From: Carallia brachiata
Lineage: Eukaryota > Streptophyta > Magnoliopsida > Malpighiales > Rhizophoraceae
Assembly (NCBI GenBank): GCA_021464245.1
Contig: JADCRB010000031.1
Location: 1 to 64,000, forward strand
Length of the DNA stretch: 64,000 nucleotides
Direction: 5' to 3'
The position numbers and the translations under genes were made by a program. How positions within the stretch are numbered: the first letter of the stretch is position 1; every line of letters starts with the position of its first letter. Below are positions 10,912 through 23,521 of this stretch, piece by piece. The notes below the pieces were generated by a model, which was not told the DNA's origin, did no database searches, and saw only the letters and a program-made list of their open reading frames with translations.

Positions 10912-12706
10912 GTAAAATCCCCAAACCTAGCCTTGAATTTTTCCTTTTTTTCTCGGTTAAGCATCGGTTTTCCGATTCTCGTGTTGTGTTCTCCGTTCCA
11001 GCTCGACGACTCTTCTCTCTGCGTCGCGTTCTTACTTTTTGTTCGCGATGCTGTTGCTTTGTGAAAGTCTTCCTTAGCTTTGATTGATTAAGGAGCTAAT
11101 TTATGTGTGTCGCAAGGGTCAAAAGATTCGATAAAAAGGGCTTTTGTTTTTATGAAATTATGCATGTTGAGCTTCTTCTCAGTTTGATTATGTACAGTTT
11201 CTCGCTGATCTAGGCTCTTTTTCTATATTTTTTTTATTTTTTTGAATTTGACTGATTTTATACATGTTCAGTTCGTGTCCTCGTTTATTCTTTTGATCCG
11301 GCTCTTTCCGATCTGGGCTTGATATTTGAATCTGACTGGTTTTATACATGCTCTCAGCTTGTTCCTCGGTTTCTGTTTTTTTTGGTCCTAATTGTTTATT
11401 CTAATGGATTTGTTTCTGATCTGGGCTTTGATTTTGAGTTTGGCGTCGGGATTTTTTTTTCCCCCCCTTCTTACACAAGGATCTGGTTGTTGTGTGCGTG
11501 GATGTGCTGTCTGGGTTTGTTTGTGTTTTGGTGTTCATAAAAATTATTTGAAGCCCAAGGCTTTTAAGACTCTAGATCTACAGACTGTAGATCTGTTTTT
11601 CTTTTGTTTTGATCTCTCTTAGCCCGTTTATGACGTGCACCCACGTCATAAATGTATTACATATAAGTTGGGCCCTTGCTCGGGCATTTGGCCCACACAA
11701 GTTTTATTTTACTGGTTGGGTCCATGACCCAGCCCCTCTGAAACTGTATATCAAACTCTTTTGGATACCTGCCATGGTCTGTACTTTATGGTCTGCCTAG
11801 GCTTTTAAGTCTGTCCTGAAATTTACTGGACCTTTATCCATATGCGCAGAATACGTTTATTTAAATTTTTTAAAGTTTGGACTTTTTTGTTTCACTTGAT
11901 TATGAAAGGCTACTGTTTTCCAGTACTTCGACTCACTCCAAGTCCTAGGAATTACTGTGGCAAATCACAAAGCTTTTCTTAAATTTAATTGGAGTTAGTA
12001 AAAAGAAAGCTGTTTTCTCCTTTGTTTTACTCTTAGATATTGCAAGATACGAGCACCAAGAATTTGCAGTGTTTTCTTTCAACCTACCAATCTTCCTGAT
12101 TGAACATGTTTTGACGGGCTGTTAGAACATGTTTTCGTCTGCCATATATGCTTGGATTTTTCTGGCTTTTGATCCATAATGAAATTAACATGCATCTATT
12201 GCGTTAAAATTAATATGATTTGATTTTTTGAAAAAAAAGTTTTCGAAGTGCGTGACCCACTAAAGAGCTCGGACGTCTTTAATGTCATCGGTTAACTTGG
12301 TTTCTTTGACGTTGGGAAGAGTTCCTTTCTTTTTTGGTAGGAGTGGTTATGCACTGTTACTCTGTTAGTCACAGTGTTGTGTGCCACCTCAGTTCGCACT
12401 CTCTTTCCATGCAAGCTCCATTGGTTTTGCTGGGGTATTTTCATGCAGTACCATCTAAAAAATCAGAAGATTTTGTTTGCAATTTGTTGTGTTCCTTGCT
12501 TCATAAGAATTAATTGATTTGCCGCTGCATAGCAAATATATGCTGTTCCAGAAGATTTTTTTTTCCTTCAATTTGACTTCGCCATGTTTGTAACCCCGAT
12601 GTTTTTTTTTTTTTTTGGTTTATTTTTATTATATTTTATCATCACTTTAGTTTTATGCTGGGGTTGATTTATTTTCTATTGAAATTTATTCTCCTGTATG
12701 AAGCAG
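10912..12706 (+). other. Leader intron of the DAYSLEEPER-like gene, about 1.8 kb
   Basis: T-rich DNA bounded by GT at 10912 and AG at 12705-12706 (gaagcag|gaatc), leaving a 21-nt leader before the ATG. A second perfect donor-like string (gag|gtaag) sits directly before the ATG and could allow alternative splicing. The assignment is inferred from composition and splice signals. Confidence 0.55.
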
Positions 12707-12727
12707 GAATCTTTATTTTGAGGTAAG

Positions 12728-15037
12728 ATGACAACCACTGAAGAGAATAATAATATATTGCCTCTGGCAACCCCTGAAGAGAAGAATGCAATGGATGTGG
12801 AAACACCTCAAGTGAATAATGCAATGACTGTGGAAACCCCTGAAGAGAACAATTCACTGACTGTGGCAACACCGGAAGAGAATAACGTGGCAACCCCCGA
12901 AGAGAGTAATGCACTTGTTGTGGCAAACCATGACGAGAATAATGCATTGGCTCTAGCAATCCATGAAGATGACAATGCATTGGCTGTGGCAATCCATGAA
13001 GATGACAATGCATTGGCCATGGCAATCCATGAAGAGGATAATGCTGTGGCAATCCATGAAGAGGATAATGCATTGAGCACTCCAGAAACGCAGCCTAACA
13101 AACGGAGGAAAAAGAAATCTATAGTGTGGGAGCATTTTACCATAGAAACCGTAAGTCCTGGATGTAGAAGGGCATTGTGTAAGCAGTGCAAGCAAAGTTT
13201 TGCTTACAGCACAGGTTCAAAAGTAGCAGGTACTAGCCACCTTAAACGTCATATTGCAAAGGGAACCTGCCCGGCTCTTCTTCGCAATCAGGGGACTCCA
13301 TTGACACCATATACTCCAGGGACTGGTGGGAATGGCAGTGTGTCTGATCAACCAAAGCGTCGCCATAGATCCCCTAGCTCACCATATGTTCCATTTGACT
13401 CGGACCGATTCCGCCATGAGATAGCCAAGATGATAATTATGCATGATTATCCACTTCACATGGTTGAAGATACCGGATTTATGACTTTTGTCCAAAATCT
13501 TCAACCTCGTTTTGGCATGGTGAGTTTCAATACTGTGCAAGGGGATTGTGTTGCTACTTACTTGAGGGAAAAGCAAAATGTTATGAAATATATTGAGGAA
13601 TGCCCGGACGTGTTTGCCTCACACTGGATATGTGGAATTCAAGTCAAAGCCTGGGTTATGTATTTGTGACAGGGCACTTCATCGACAGTGATTGGAAGCC
13701 ACATAAGGGTGCTTAATGTTGTGATGGAACCATACCCTGATTCAGATAGTACTCTCAGCCATGCAGTTGCTTGTTGCCTTTCTGACTGGAGTTTGGAAGG
13801 CAAGCTATTTTCTGTTACTTTTAATCATCCAGTAGGAGAACCTGGGCTTGAAAATCTTAGATCTTTGCTCTGCATCAAGAATCCCCTTATTCTTAATGGT
13901 CAATTACTTATTGGGAATTGCATCGCTCGTACTCTGAGCGACATTGTGAAAGATGTGCTGTCGTCTGGAAAGGAGATCGTGAAGAAAATTCGTGACAGTG
14001 TTAAATATGTGAAGACTTCAGAATCCCACGAGGAAAAGTTTCTTGAGCTCAAGCAGCAGCTTCAGGTCCCCAGTGACAAAAGCCTGTCTATCGATGACCA
14101 AACTCAGTGGAACACGACATTTCAGATGCTGGTCGCTGCTTCGGAGTTGAAAGAAGTATTCTCTTGCTTAGACACTTCTGATCCAGGTTACAAGGAGGCC
14201 CCATCCATGGAAGACTGGAGGAAGGTGGAAACCATATGCACTTATTTAAAGCCTCTATATGATGCAGCCAATATCCTTGCAGCTGCAACCAATCCAACTG
14301 CAATAACATTCTTTCATGAGGTCTGGAAGATTCATGCAGAGCTGGCCCGCGCAGTCATGAGTGAGGATCCTTTTGTCAACAGCATTGCTAAACCGATGAA
14401 AGAAAAGATTGACAAATATTGGAAGGAATGCAGCCTGGTTTTGGCAATTGCAGTGGTCATGGATCCCCGATTCAAGTTGAAGCTCGTTGAGTTCAGTTTT
14501 TCAAAAATCTATGGTGAAGATGCTCCCACATACATCAAGATAGTTGACGATGGGATACATGAGCTCTTCCTGGAATATGTGGCACTTCCTCTTCCTCTTA
14601 CTCCGACATATGCCGAAGAAGGAAATGTTGAGAACAGCTCGAAAATGGAAGAACACCAGGGGACGCTTCTTTCTGACAACGGACTTACAGACTTTGATGT
14701 CTACATCATGGAGACTACCAGCCAACAAATGAAATCAGAGTTGGATCAGTATCTGGATGAGTCGCTGTTGCCTCGAGTGCAAGAATTTGATGTATTAGGG
14801 TGGTGGAAACTGAATAAGCTCAAGTATCCCACCCTTTCGAAGATGGCACGCGATATCTTGTCGATTCCAGTGTCAACAGTTGGTCCTGAATCCGTGTTTG
14901 ACAATGCCTCGAAGAAGCTGGATGCGTATAGGAGTTCCTTGCGACCAGAGACAGTCGAAGCCCTTGTGTGTGCCAAGGATTGGCTTCAGCACGGATCCGC
15001 GGATGCTTCAAACGCGCCTGTGAAAATGGAATTCTAG
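12728..15037 (+). CDS. DAYSLEEPER-like hAT transposase-derived protein (frame broken twice)
   Basis: Single-exon frame of about 770 codons. Order: acidic repeats (residues 1-118), basic KRRKKK, a BED zinc finger (about 130-185; CKQC, HLKRH), the hAT central region (FVQNLQPRF, GDCVATYLREK), an RNase-H-like region starting LTLDMW, and the hAT dimerisation domain (KYPTLSKMARDILSIPVS). The family, close to Arabidopsis DAYSLEEPER, is domesticated: it binds DNA in the nucleus and regulates genes without transposing. Two indels disturb the frame. Near 13598 it shifts so that 13600-13707 (MPGRVCLTLDMW to GHFIDSDWKPHK) reads in another frame; near 13706 it returns. As given, the first frame stops at 13669 and the second resumes from 13688. 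No terminal inverted repeats flank it. It is either a recent pseudogene or carries two assembly errors; the conservation elsewhere favours the latter. Confidence 0.9.
12747..13085 (+). repeat. Degenerate coding tandem repeat (10-12 codon units)
   Basis: The DAYSLEEPER-like N-terminus consists of about ten units. The first half has the theme ATPEENNALTV, the second AIHEDDNALAVA. Units keep the reading frame and vary in length by whole codons, so the expansion is under frame constraint. The encoded tract is strongly acidic and likely disordered. Confidence 0.8.
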
Positions 15038-16574
15038 CGTAGTGCTTTGTTATGTCTATGGATTGATTGTAGGTAGGGGGATTCTGAGTAGGCTGTTTGT
15101 TAGTTTGTTAACTCACTAGTGTCGATTAGGCTACCTTTTAGTTTGTGCAATTGGGAAAGGATTAGTGGAATGCTTTTGGACATGAGAAGTTAAATTTGCC
15201 AAGGTTTAATTTTCCGGTGGTAAAAAAGTCCTGAGCTAATGTGCGTGAATTGGGCGGTTCAGCTGCTTTGCTTTGTCCATGTTATCAACTATCAAGCCAC
15301 AGGTGCACGGCAAATGGCTCGTAGGAATCACAAATATCATTTTGTTCTAGTTATTTATTTATTTCCAAAATTATTTCTCCCCTTTTTACAAAATTTCTTT
15401 TAGGGTCATCCCTTCCAGCCTATCTGGACCTTCTTCTTTGTAGTTTTTCCTTTTTAAAATTTGAATTTTTAGCTTATATTATTATCTTAATTGTGGGTGA
15501 AAATTCCGAATAATTAAAGATAGTCGGTGAATTTTTGTTTTGTATCTTTTTTTTTTCAAGGTTTCAAATCCATCTCTTTTCTGTTTCTTTCCTTTTGTTG
15601 TTTTCCCGTGGAAATTCAAGGTCATTTTATTAATTTAATTAAGCACAACCATCATGGATTTTTCTGGGTCATGTAATTTTTATAAATAAATTATACAAAT
15701 ATCTTTTCTTATCAATTATAATAATAAAAAATTTCAAATATACTATTAAGAAGACTGATAAGTCTCACTGGTGCTAAAGTTAGAATATGTGGCTCTAATT
15801 TTGCAAGAAAACTTGGTGTTAATTCTTTTTTTTTTTAACATTAAAAAGATGTTTCTAAAGTATGTTGGGCCCCGATTTTTTTTTTTTTTTACGGCATCTC
15901 GATTTAACCATTTCAAATTAAAATTTACTTTTGTTTTATAAGTTCTACGTACGTGCAGGTAACACCGCAATATATATATATATATGTCAACTGTTTCCAT
16001 AGTTTTATTTTGAGATTTGTCTTAAGTAATATTATAATTGTTATTTTTAAAATTGTAATTGATATTTATAAAATATAAAGATAATAAGTATTTTAAAAAT
16101 ATTAATTTTAATTTTAAAAATAATAATATCAATTTTAATCGATACAAAATTATAACATATAAAATATTATAAAGGTTATTTTATATATATATATATATAT
16201 ATGACATTGGTAATACCGTAATAGTTAAGAGAGACGTGTGAGCGTCGGCGAGAGCCAATCAACAATTACAAAACTATAGCCCAAAGGAAGTTGCAGCGCC
16301 GGCGGCGGAGTGCCACCCGTCGGTGCAGCCGATGGTTAAGAAAAAGTAATGTTCAATTCTATTTGTTGTTCTCTCTTGAAAACAAGAGCTTTTTATGGTC
16401 CTTTCGTGGAAATTGGTGTTTCGTTTGGTCTCGACATACCGTCTCATTGCCTTTGTCGATTCTATCTTCGAACTCAACAACAACGCCCAAACCCTAATTT
16501 AAGGTCTAACACAAATTTAGCGCCCATAAGTTAAGTGGTTGGTTTTATGTCTTCATTTCAGGGGATTCGAAAAG
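15038..16574 (+). other. 3' UTR of DAYSLEEPER-like gene, spacer and SNAPC1 leader
   Basis: 15038 to about 15250 reads as 3' UTR. 15450-16200 is AT-rich with TA microsatellites (15969-15984, 16180-16201). From about 16215 the composition rises and includes a telo-box (aaaccctaa, near 16488), a common element of plant housekeeping promoters and leaders. The SNAPC1 start codon follows at 16575. No other gene is seen. Confidence 0.5.
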
Positions 16575-19500
16575 ATGTCCAAGAAATTGAACCTGACTCC
16601 GTACCAGCTGGACATTGATGAGCTTATTAATGAGTTCGCCGAGGTATTATTATTTTTATTATTATATTTTGGATTTTATATTTCTATTTTTCGAATTTTT
16701 GTTAGTTACATTTTTATGCAACCACTTTGTGTTTTTTCATTTTTTTTCTGAAAAAATTATTTTCTTTTTAATTGGGCTGTAGAATGGGTTGACAACGTTT
16801 GCAGATTTCAAGAAAACATGGGTGTTGAGGAAGTTTTCCTACATCTACGACGCCAGTCCTTCTACCAACTTGGCCTTCTTTATGCAGTCTTTGTATGCTC
16901 ATACTATGGGTAAACTGCCTTGTCCCTCAAATTTTTTTTAGTTTTTTTTTTAAAATTTTATTTTATTTGAAGACATTGTTTCTGCAATTACTATAAAGTC
17001 ATTTCAAGAATTCAGTAGTTTGTGGGATTTTTCAATTTTTAAAATTTTTTGTCAGTCTCAGTCATGACTTATAGTGATGAATGCTGCTTCTGGTAGATGG
17101 ACAAGTTTTATTATTCTCACTTTCCTATTCGGATGATAGAAGTAAATGGACGTACAGAATTGATTTGATGGAAATAATTATCGGAACTGATTATCGTTGT
17201 TTCCTGTCTACCCAATTTGCTGTTGCTGAGTGGCATATAATCCAATTGCAGGTCACATGTTCAGTATTGAATCTTTTTCTCAAAGACTGGGTGGGCTTTA
17301 TTGCCTTTATTGCCTGTATGAGACTCAGCCTTTCAAGCCTCCTTTTAGAATCTATCTCTCATTTGGTATGTCTGCACTTTCCTCTTGCTTATCTTCATCT
17401 GTGACTTATTTCGATATCCAGCATATTTATTTACATTGCCACCGATATGTTTTTATCTGTGAATTGGATTTAAGGTTTATTTTCGTTGCAACCCTCCTGC
17501 TTTTTATTAGTTCTGATTGTGTTTGATTATTAGGGATTTTGGTCATCCTTGATAACTATTTAACAAGTGATGTTAATTGCAGCAGTTTTTCTGGCTAGGA
17601 AGTTGCAGTTTGCTCAAGTTTCCATTTTTGGTCCTTCCAATCATCTCACCTTCGTTCATTGTCCTACAGGTGAGCTGAAGAAACTTAGGCATCTTGTTGT
17701 TGAGGCAAAAGAACAGAATATAAAAGTAGTGTCCACTTTGGTTAAAAGGATGTTGGAAAAGAGTGTGTTTCTCTTTGGGTTTGTGGACCTAAATGAAGAC
17801 TCTGTTGGTGACACAGTGAATCACCTCTCAGAGCTGTATAATTCAGGAGTCAAACTTGCATGGGAAAGGTATTTTTCCAAACTCATAGTCCTGACATTTA
17901 AGTGATTATCCCAAATATGATCTGTCTTATCGCAATATGTCTTTATGTGCAACAGAGTAGTTGCTAACCCCCAGATTGAACAGTTCCTCCTTATGGACAT
18001 GGTAAGCTATATAAATCCACTCATCACATTCTCTTCTGTCTACACTCTTGGTCTTTGATAAATAGGCCTGCAAAAAGTAGTATTTCAACTGGATATGTCT
18101 ATATTTTTATGGATCAAGATGTTTTGAATGCCACTGGTTTCCAGAAATAGTGAGCTTGTTGGTCTGTTCATTTTGCAAAATGCTGATGTGTAGCATGATT
18201 TTTCATATTGTGTGGTAATAGTCAGCCTGTTGACGTGATGACTGTACAATTTCCTAGTGGGGTGCCATGGCTTTCTTCTTACCATATTTTTTTGGGGAGA
18301 CCGAGACTTTTAAGTAATCTGATTTTCTATCTTGTTTCTTTCATTCACTGGCACTAGGGTATGGAATTTGATCTGAGTACACTAAAGAAAATGTCAAAAG
18401 AATATGCTGAGACCAAAAAGGAAGCCATCCAAGGTAACATCGGTTTGCATTTTCCATTGTAGTTCGGCAGCTGGAGAATGATTAAGAGAATGATTAAAAA
18501 TGTTACGAGATATTTGTTTTTATTTTTCAATGTACTGCTTTCAATGCCTCCCATTGGAGATGGTGATTGTAGCACCTACCTTGACCACTCTATCAGTGTA
18601 GATGCTCCTTAGAAACTGCTTTTACAAGTTTTCAGGTGGGGTATTTGTGGTGCAGTCCTTGCCACTGAAATTTTATTTTGTTTCTGGTTTAAATTGTAAG
18701 ACAGTTTTTTCTGATTTCATTTTGACAATTTTGGCGAAGGTGTTTTTATTTCTCTTTCCATTGTTTTGTGCAAACCACTACTTGCTCCTGTTTGGACTTC
18801 CATTGCCTTTCTAAGCCAAAAATTTTTACGTCGTTCTCTGTCCCGAAACCCAAACCCAATCCCCTTCTCTCCTTTGTTTTTGTGCTACTTTAATTTTTGG
18901 GCCATTTGTCAATATGAAGCGCAAGTTTTGGTATAATGGAAAGGTCACTTTATTGTGACATGAATTAGTATAATGGAAAGGTCGCTTTATTGTGGCATGA
19001 AGGTCATGGGTTAGAGTCATGTAAATAACCTTTTTTTTTTTTTTGAAAAAAAAAAAATCCTGTAGAATTCTTGTGTTGTGCGCTGGGAACGCCTGCATAT
19101 ACTTCAATGTACAAGTTACTGCTACATAGCCCTAGTTAGCTTTTGCGCAGTCCGGCTGTAGTGTGGTTGTTGTAGTGTGGTTATTGTTCTATGTGAAACT
19201 TCATCAATTATCTGATTACTTGACTTTTCCTGCATTTTCATTTGGATATCCCTAAAGAGGCCAGCGAGGTGGTAGATGTTCAAAACATAATGCACATATC
19301 AGCAGATGATGAATTGATTGGAGATGTGATGGAGAAAATAACAGAGAAATGGAATGCCGAAAAGGAAGTGTTTTGTCAACAAACAGGATTGAATGGTTAT
19401 CACACGCAGGCAGAATGCCATAAACAGCACGGCCAAAAGCTTGAACTGCCTGAACAGCAAGATGATGACTATGAATTTAGTCATCAACTGGAATTGCAGC

Positions 19501-19583
19501 TATGTGAAGAACCACAAGAGCGGAAAGAAGAGGATGAAGAATTTAGCGATGAACTAGAAAGGCAACTTTTTGGAGAACATTGA
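16575..19583 (+). CDS. SNAPC1: SNAPc subunit SNAP43 (SNAPC1-like), 7 exons, 318 aa
   Basis: Subunit of the snRNA-activating protein complex, which binds the upstream sequence element of snRNA promoters and supports pol II and pol III snRNA transcription in the nucleus. Exons: 16575-16643, 16783-16909, 17252-17365, 17670-17868, 17956-18001, 18358-18433, 19258-19583. All borders are GT-AG and phases agree, giving 318 codons. The SNAPC1 domain fills roughly residues 1-185; recognisable strings are NLAFFMQSLYAHT and RLGGLYCLYCLYETQPFKP, and it closely resembles plant SNAP43. The tail (about 210-318) is acidic, with an LPEQQDDDYEFSHQLELQL / EEDEEFSDELERQL pair, probably disordered. The start is the first ATG giving the conserved KLNLTPYQLDIDELI N-terminus. 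The gene looks intact. Its 3' end faces the DIN10-type gene. Confidence 0.93.
18925..19040 (+). mobile_element. SINE relic in SNAPC1 intron 6
   Basis: tataatggaaaggtc (A-box-like) occurs twice, about 40 bp apart. The second copy is followed by gggttagagtc (B-box-like) and a T-rich tract, the layout of a tRNA-derived SINE head that has been partly duplicated. It lies wholly inside intron 6 and does not affect the coding exons. Confidence 0.45.
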
Positions 19584-20307
19584 CAAGACCAGAATAAACA
19601 GAAGTGTGGTGAGGTACATCATTATTAAAAGATGGAAAATAGGTTTATCTGTAAATATTCAAAGTAGCTCCTTCATACAAAGTTCTGTACTATGAAGGTT
19701 CCCTAGTTGTGCATTAACTTCATCTCTTAATATTTGATGTTTTTCCATCTTTACCGTTGGCTTAGAAGTCACCGAACCGTTGTTGTGGTGAGAATAGAAC
19801 TAATTACATGACATTATGACGAAATCATCTTTATGGCAAAGTTGATGTTGCTTTGTTCTCATCTACCTGCTTCCTGTTCGATTTTCAGATTGGTGCTCTA
19901 TTCCCGGTCACAATGCCACAAGGCCTGTTAGAATTCTTCTTTCTGCGATGACATCAGCGAATAATTGCAGCTTTGTTCGTTGGAGATCTTTATGTATGGT
20001 TTGGGCTTTGTAACGAAGATTTGGAAAAGTTAGTCAGGAAATCTTAAGTGATGATCTTCTGTACTGTAAGTTCATGATCTTAATGAGCTAATTCACCTCA
20101 AAGGACAACTGACAAATCGAACCTAAGCAAACACTACGGTACGTTGAAGGAAAGGTTTATTTGGATTTCTCTTTATTATGTCATTACATGAACCCTGATG
20201 AGAGGTAAAGTGGATAAGAAAAAGACTTAAAAGGCCGCCTTCCATTTCATTATTTCCTAAATGCGCCCATCAACCAGCCCTACACTCTATGCTAAAAAAT
20301 GATAAAT
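19584..20307. other. Convergent 3' UTRs of SNAPC1 and the DIN10-type gene
   Basis: About 720 bp separate the two stop codons. No other frame or repeat is seen; it should hold both 3' UTRs and polyadenylation sites, so overlapping transcripts are possible. Confidence 0.6.
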
Positions 20308-23300
20308 TTACAACTCGACCTCAACTACATGAAGCTTACCCTCCTCAGGCAAACTATCTATGCTGAAACTAACCAACCCAGAAGATGAATCGTATTCAAA
20401 ATCAACCACAATTGAGTCCAAAATGCACTTCCTTGGCTTAGTCGATGAAAAAGCCCCAAACTTCCCACACCCTTTAATCTCCACGCATACTTTACCAACC
20501 AATTCGTCGCTACAGTTCTCCGCCCTCTCATCACCCACAATACTGCTTTCACCTTTATACGCATCGTCAAGTTCTGATAATCCCGTTCCTCCTTTCACCT
20601 CATAGTTTAGCCCCTGGATGGCTCCACCAGCATTGAACATGTTGATGAGACCCAAGGGTGCAAAGGTGAAGCCAGGGGCCAAAACCTTAACTGGAGTTAC
20701 AGTGAAGATATTATACTCGAGGACTTTGAGTGTCACAGGCATGGCTGCATTGTAAGGGAGGGTGGTAAGTTCCCCACTCCGGTGGCAGTAGACTGCACAG
20801 GCACCATTCCAGTTGGTGTCAGCGGCAGCTTCGGAGATGAGATGAACATCATGTCCCCTAATGGCTCCTGTTATGGAATCAGTTTCTGTTTGATGGAAAG
20901 TGTTCTTTCTTGCAACGCTGTTCCAGGCCGCTCCTTGGCAATTGTAAACGCCTAAGACTCCTGTGTACTTGTTCATGTTCCAAATCTTCAATAAACTGCA
21001 ACATAAACGAACAATTAATTAAAGAGGCATGCCTAAATGTGTTGTATATAATCAATGTATAAAAAGAAGGAAGTTCAAAACGCTTTACCTGACCCCATCT
21101 CGAGCAGGGTCGTTGAACAAGCAGTCACGGGTGGGCCGCCCAGGCAAACGGCCTCGAAGAATAGACCCATCAGGCAGGACCAGCTTCTTTAGCAGCTCAA
21201 AATTATGATTTCCAGGCGCATCGCTGCTCGTCATAAAAGTCAACAATTTCGGATCAAAAAAAAATAAAAGTCAACAATTTATTTAGCAAACACACCAACG
21301 ATAAAGACACTCATGACTAAATTAAAAACCATAAAAAACAAAATGAAGGTAAAGAGATGATAATTTTCTAGAAGGCTTTTTGAATCTCGTAGTGCTACTT
21401 TTACCTGACATAGACTGGGCCGCCGCTGATGGCCCTAGCAGAAGCATGGTATTCAGCAGCTGAATGGAGGGAGTGGAACATGTCCCAATCCGGCTGCATA
21501 AACTCCCCTAAGAACACGCTGTTGTATGCAACTGCTGCTATGTGGATGGTATGTGAAATTGGATCTCGCGGAAAGAAATCATCTGATGCTCTTACCACTG
21601 CCGCCTGTTTCGAGCTGTTCCATTGCCATTCAATATACCCACAACATCATTAAAAAAAAAAAAAAAAAAACCCAAAACTTAAATTAACATGAACTAATTA
21701 ACGGATAGGTTGATTGATTAATATCAATGTAAGAAACAATCAATTTTCAGATTATAAGGTATAGAAAGTGTAATATTCTTCCAGCTTCAGTCCGTAACAT
21801 TTTGTTGTAATAAACAGTTAAGACAGCACATCAAATACCAAACAGACGACGAATTAATAACTTACCTACTTAAAAATAGAGCACGGTAGACATCCTGATT
21901 TTTTTTTTATTCAAATTGTTACTCGATTGAAATAAGAGGACAAATTTTTAAAAACAAATTATACTTTTTGCAATCAAAACAAAACAAAATAAAGAGATAT
22001 AATTCTTTTTTTTTATTACAAATTATCACAGCGATTTCAAAAAATTACATTTCCGTTTCAATTGGGCAGAAAGCACCACAAAATCAATCGAGATTTGTAC
22101 CTTTTTCCTTAAAAATAAGTAGCTTAATTGGCTTAACATTTTGCTGTAATTATCATTTGCTTAATTATATATGCAAGCCGAAGTAGAGAATTAGAAACGA
22201 AAAAAATGGGAATTTACCAGTATAATGCATCAGTGTTATGGCTCATGCAAGCGATGCAACCATTGTCAGGGAAGTTGCGAGCCACGGAAGCATCAAGAGC
22301 CTGATGGTATTGCCTCGTCAGCTCCACCCTTCCTCCCAGGCCACCCCCAAGCGTCTCCAATATGCACTGCACGTCCACCTTAACCCCATCTATGCCCGCA
22401 GACGCCAGATAACTGTGCAGCTCATCGTAAAATCTGTACACATTCTTTGGGTTCACCAGCCCCAGTCCCTGCACCGCCATTGCATCAGTCTTCCATGTTG
22501 GTTCGTTCTCCGCCACCCCTTTTGACACCGCCGGATATCTCATCAACGACCCGTATTGCTCCATCTCCTTCACCCCCGGCCGGACCCCACCCCAGTACCC
22601 CGTGATCGCGTGCCACACGTACACGTACTTCAGCCCGTACTTCTCCTTCGCTATGTTCACGATGCCCTTGATCCCCGCCGGCGGATCGTCTTTGTTTTGG
22701 AATTTCGAGTTCTCTTTGATCCCAGTCAGCCTGAGCAACGGCTGCTGTTTAATCTCGCTGGTCTCGGACTCCTCTCGTGGGTCCCCACCAACGGCTTGCC
22801 ATCCATCGTCGATTATCACGAACTTCGGAGGGGTCCCACCTGCTGCCAAGCTGTGGAGCCCAGCCTCCACGCCTTCTTGGGTGACTTCCTGGTAAAACGC
22901 GTCCCAGGTGCACCAGCCGAAATAATCGACGATTCCAGGCAATTTTTTCTCGTGCCGTTGACGGAACGTCTTCAGATGCAACTTAACGGCTCTCATCGCC
23001 TCCGTTATCGCGGTAAACGGATCGGTTCCCGCGTGAACAAAGAGGGAGTGAGTAAACGACGACGCTTTAGTGTCGGCGTCCCCGCTCTCCAAGCAAAGCT
23101 CCATCTCATCGCTCGCGTTCCCCTGCAAGCAAGCTCTGAAAGAGCCTTCGATCAGAGGAAGGAAAACGGTGTAAACGATCTGATTCTCACCGTCCGATTC
23201 GAGGTGGGACCCTTCCTTGGTTTCGACCAATAGGAACTGCGTCTCCAGAGGAATATCCCTCCCGTGATCCCCCATCTTCTGGGACATCCACCAGAGCTTG

Positions 23301-23521
23301 AACCGGAAGCAGGCCATGAACCGGACTTCCCGCAAAGTTCCCAAGGGCACCACGTGCCTGCTCTTTTCTCCATCGAAAACCGCCCCAAGAAACATCCCCT
23401 CCGCCGGACCGGAGTCCGAACCGGACGTCGCTATCACATTGTCCGGCACTCCGCTCAGAATCGTCCTGTCTTTCACGATTAGTTTCCGGTCCAAGATCCG
23501 AACCGCCGGTTTAATCGTCAT
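20308..23521 (-). CDS. RFS6: Raffinose synthase family / seed imbibition protein, DIN10 (RFS6) type
   Basis: GH36-family enzyme of raffinose-oligosaccharide metabolism. Annotated as galactinol-sucrose galactosyltransferase, though a relative (SIP2) was characterised as an alkaline alpha-galactosidase, so synthesis versus hydrolysis is open. Probably cytosolic or plastidic; no secretion signal is seen. Coding exons on the minus strand: 23521-22218, 21614-21405, 21223-21089, 20995-20308; phases agree and give 778 aa. Motifs: [26 protein letters not shown] (nucleophile Asp about 383), [21 protein letters not shown] (general acid Asp about 446-447), [36 protein letters not shown]. Start MTIKPAVRI matches the DIN10 subgroup; an upstream in-frame ATG at 23557 lies in the leader intron. 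The C-terminal region has an extra hydrophilic insert ([17 protein letters not shown]). The gene looks intact. Confidence 0.95.

Noticed and set aside
10554..11087. 177-codon plus-strand frame and overlapping 118-codon frame
   Set aside because: Lies in a CT-rich leader with a microsatellite and a good splice donor; composition is Pro/Ser/Leu-rich and no domain is seen.
12669..13191. Minus-strand frames of 127-134 codons with His/Leu or Ser/Ala repeats
   Set aside because: Antisense of the DAYSLEEPER N-terminal repeat.
22556..23233. 225-codon plus-strand frame
   Set aside because: Exact antisense of the conserved DIN10-type exon 1; a shadow of the real gene.
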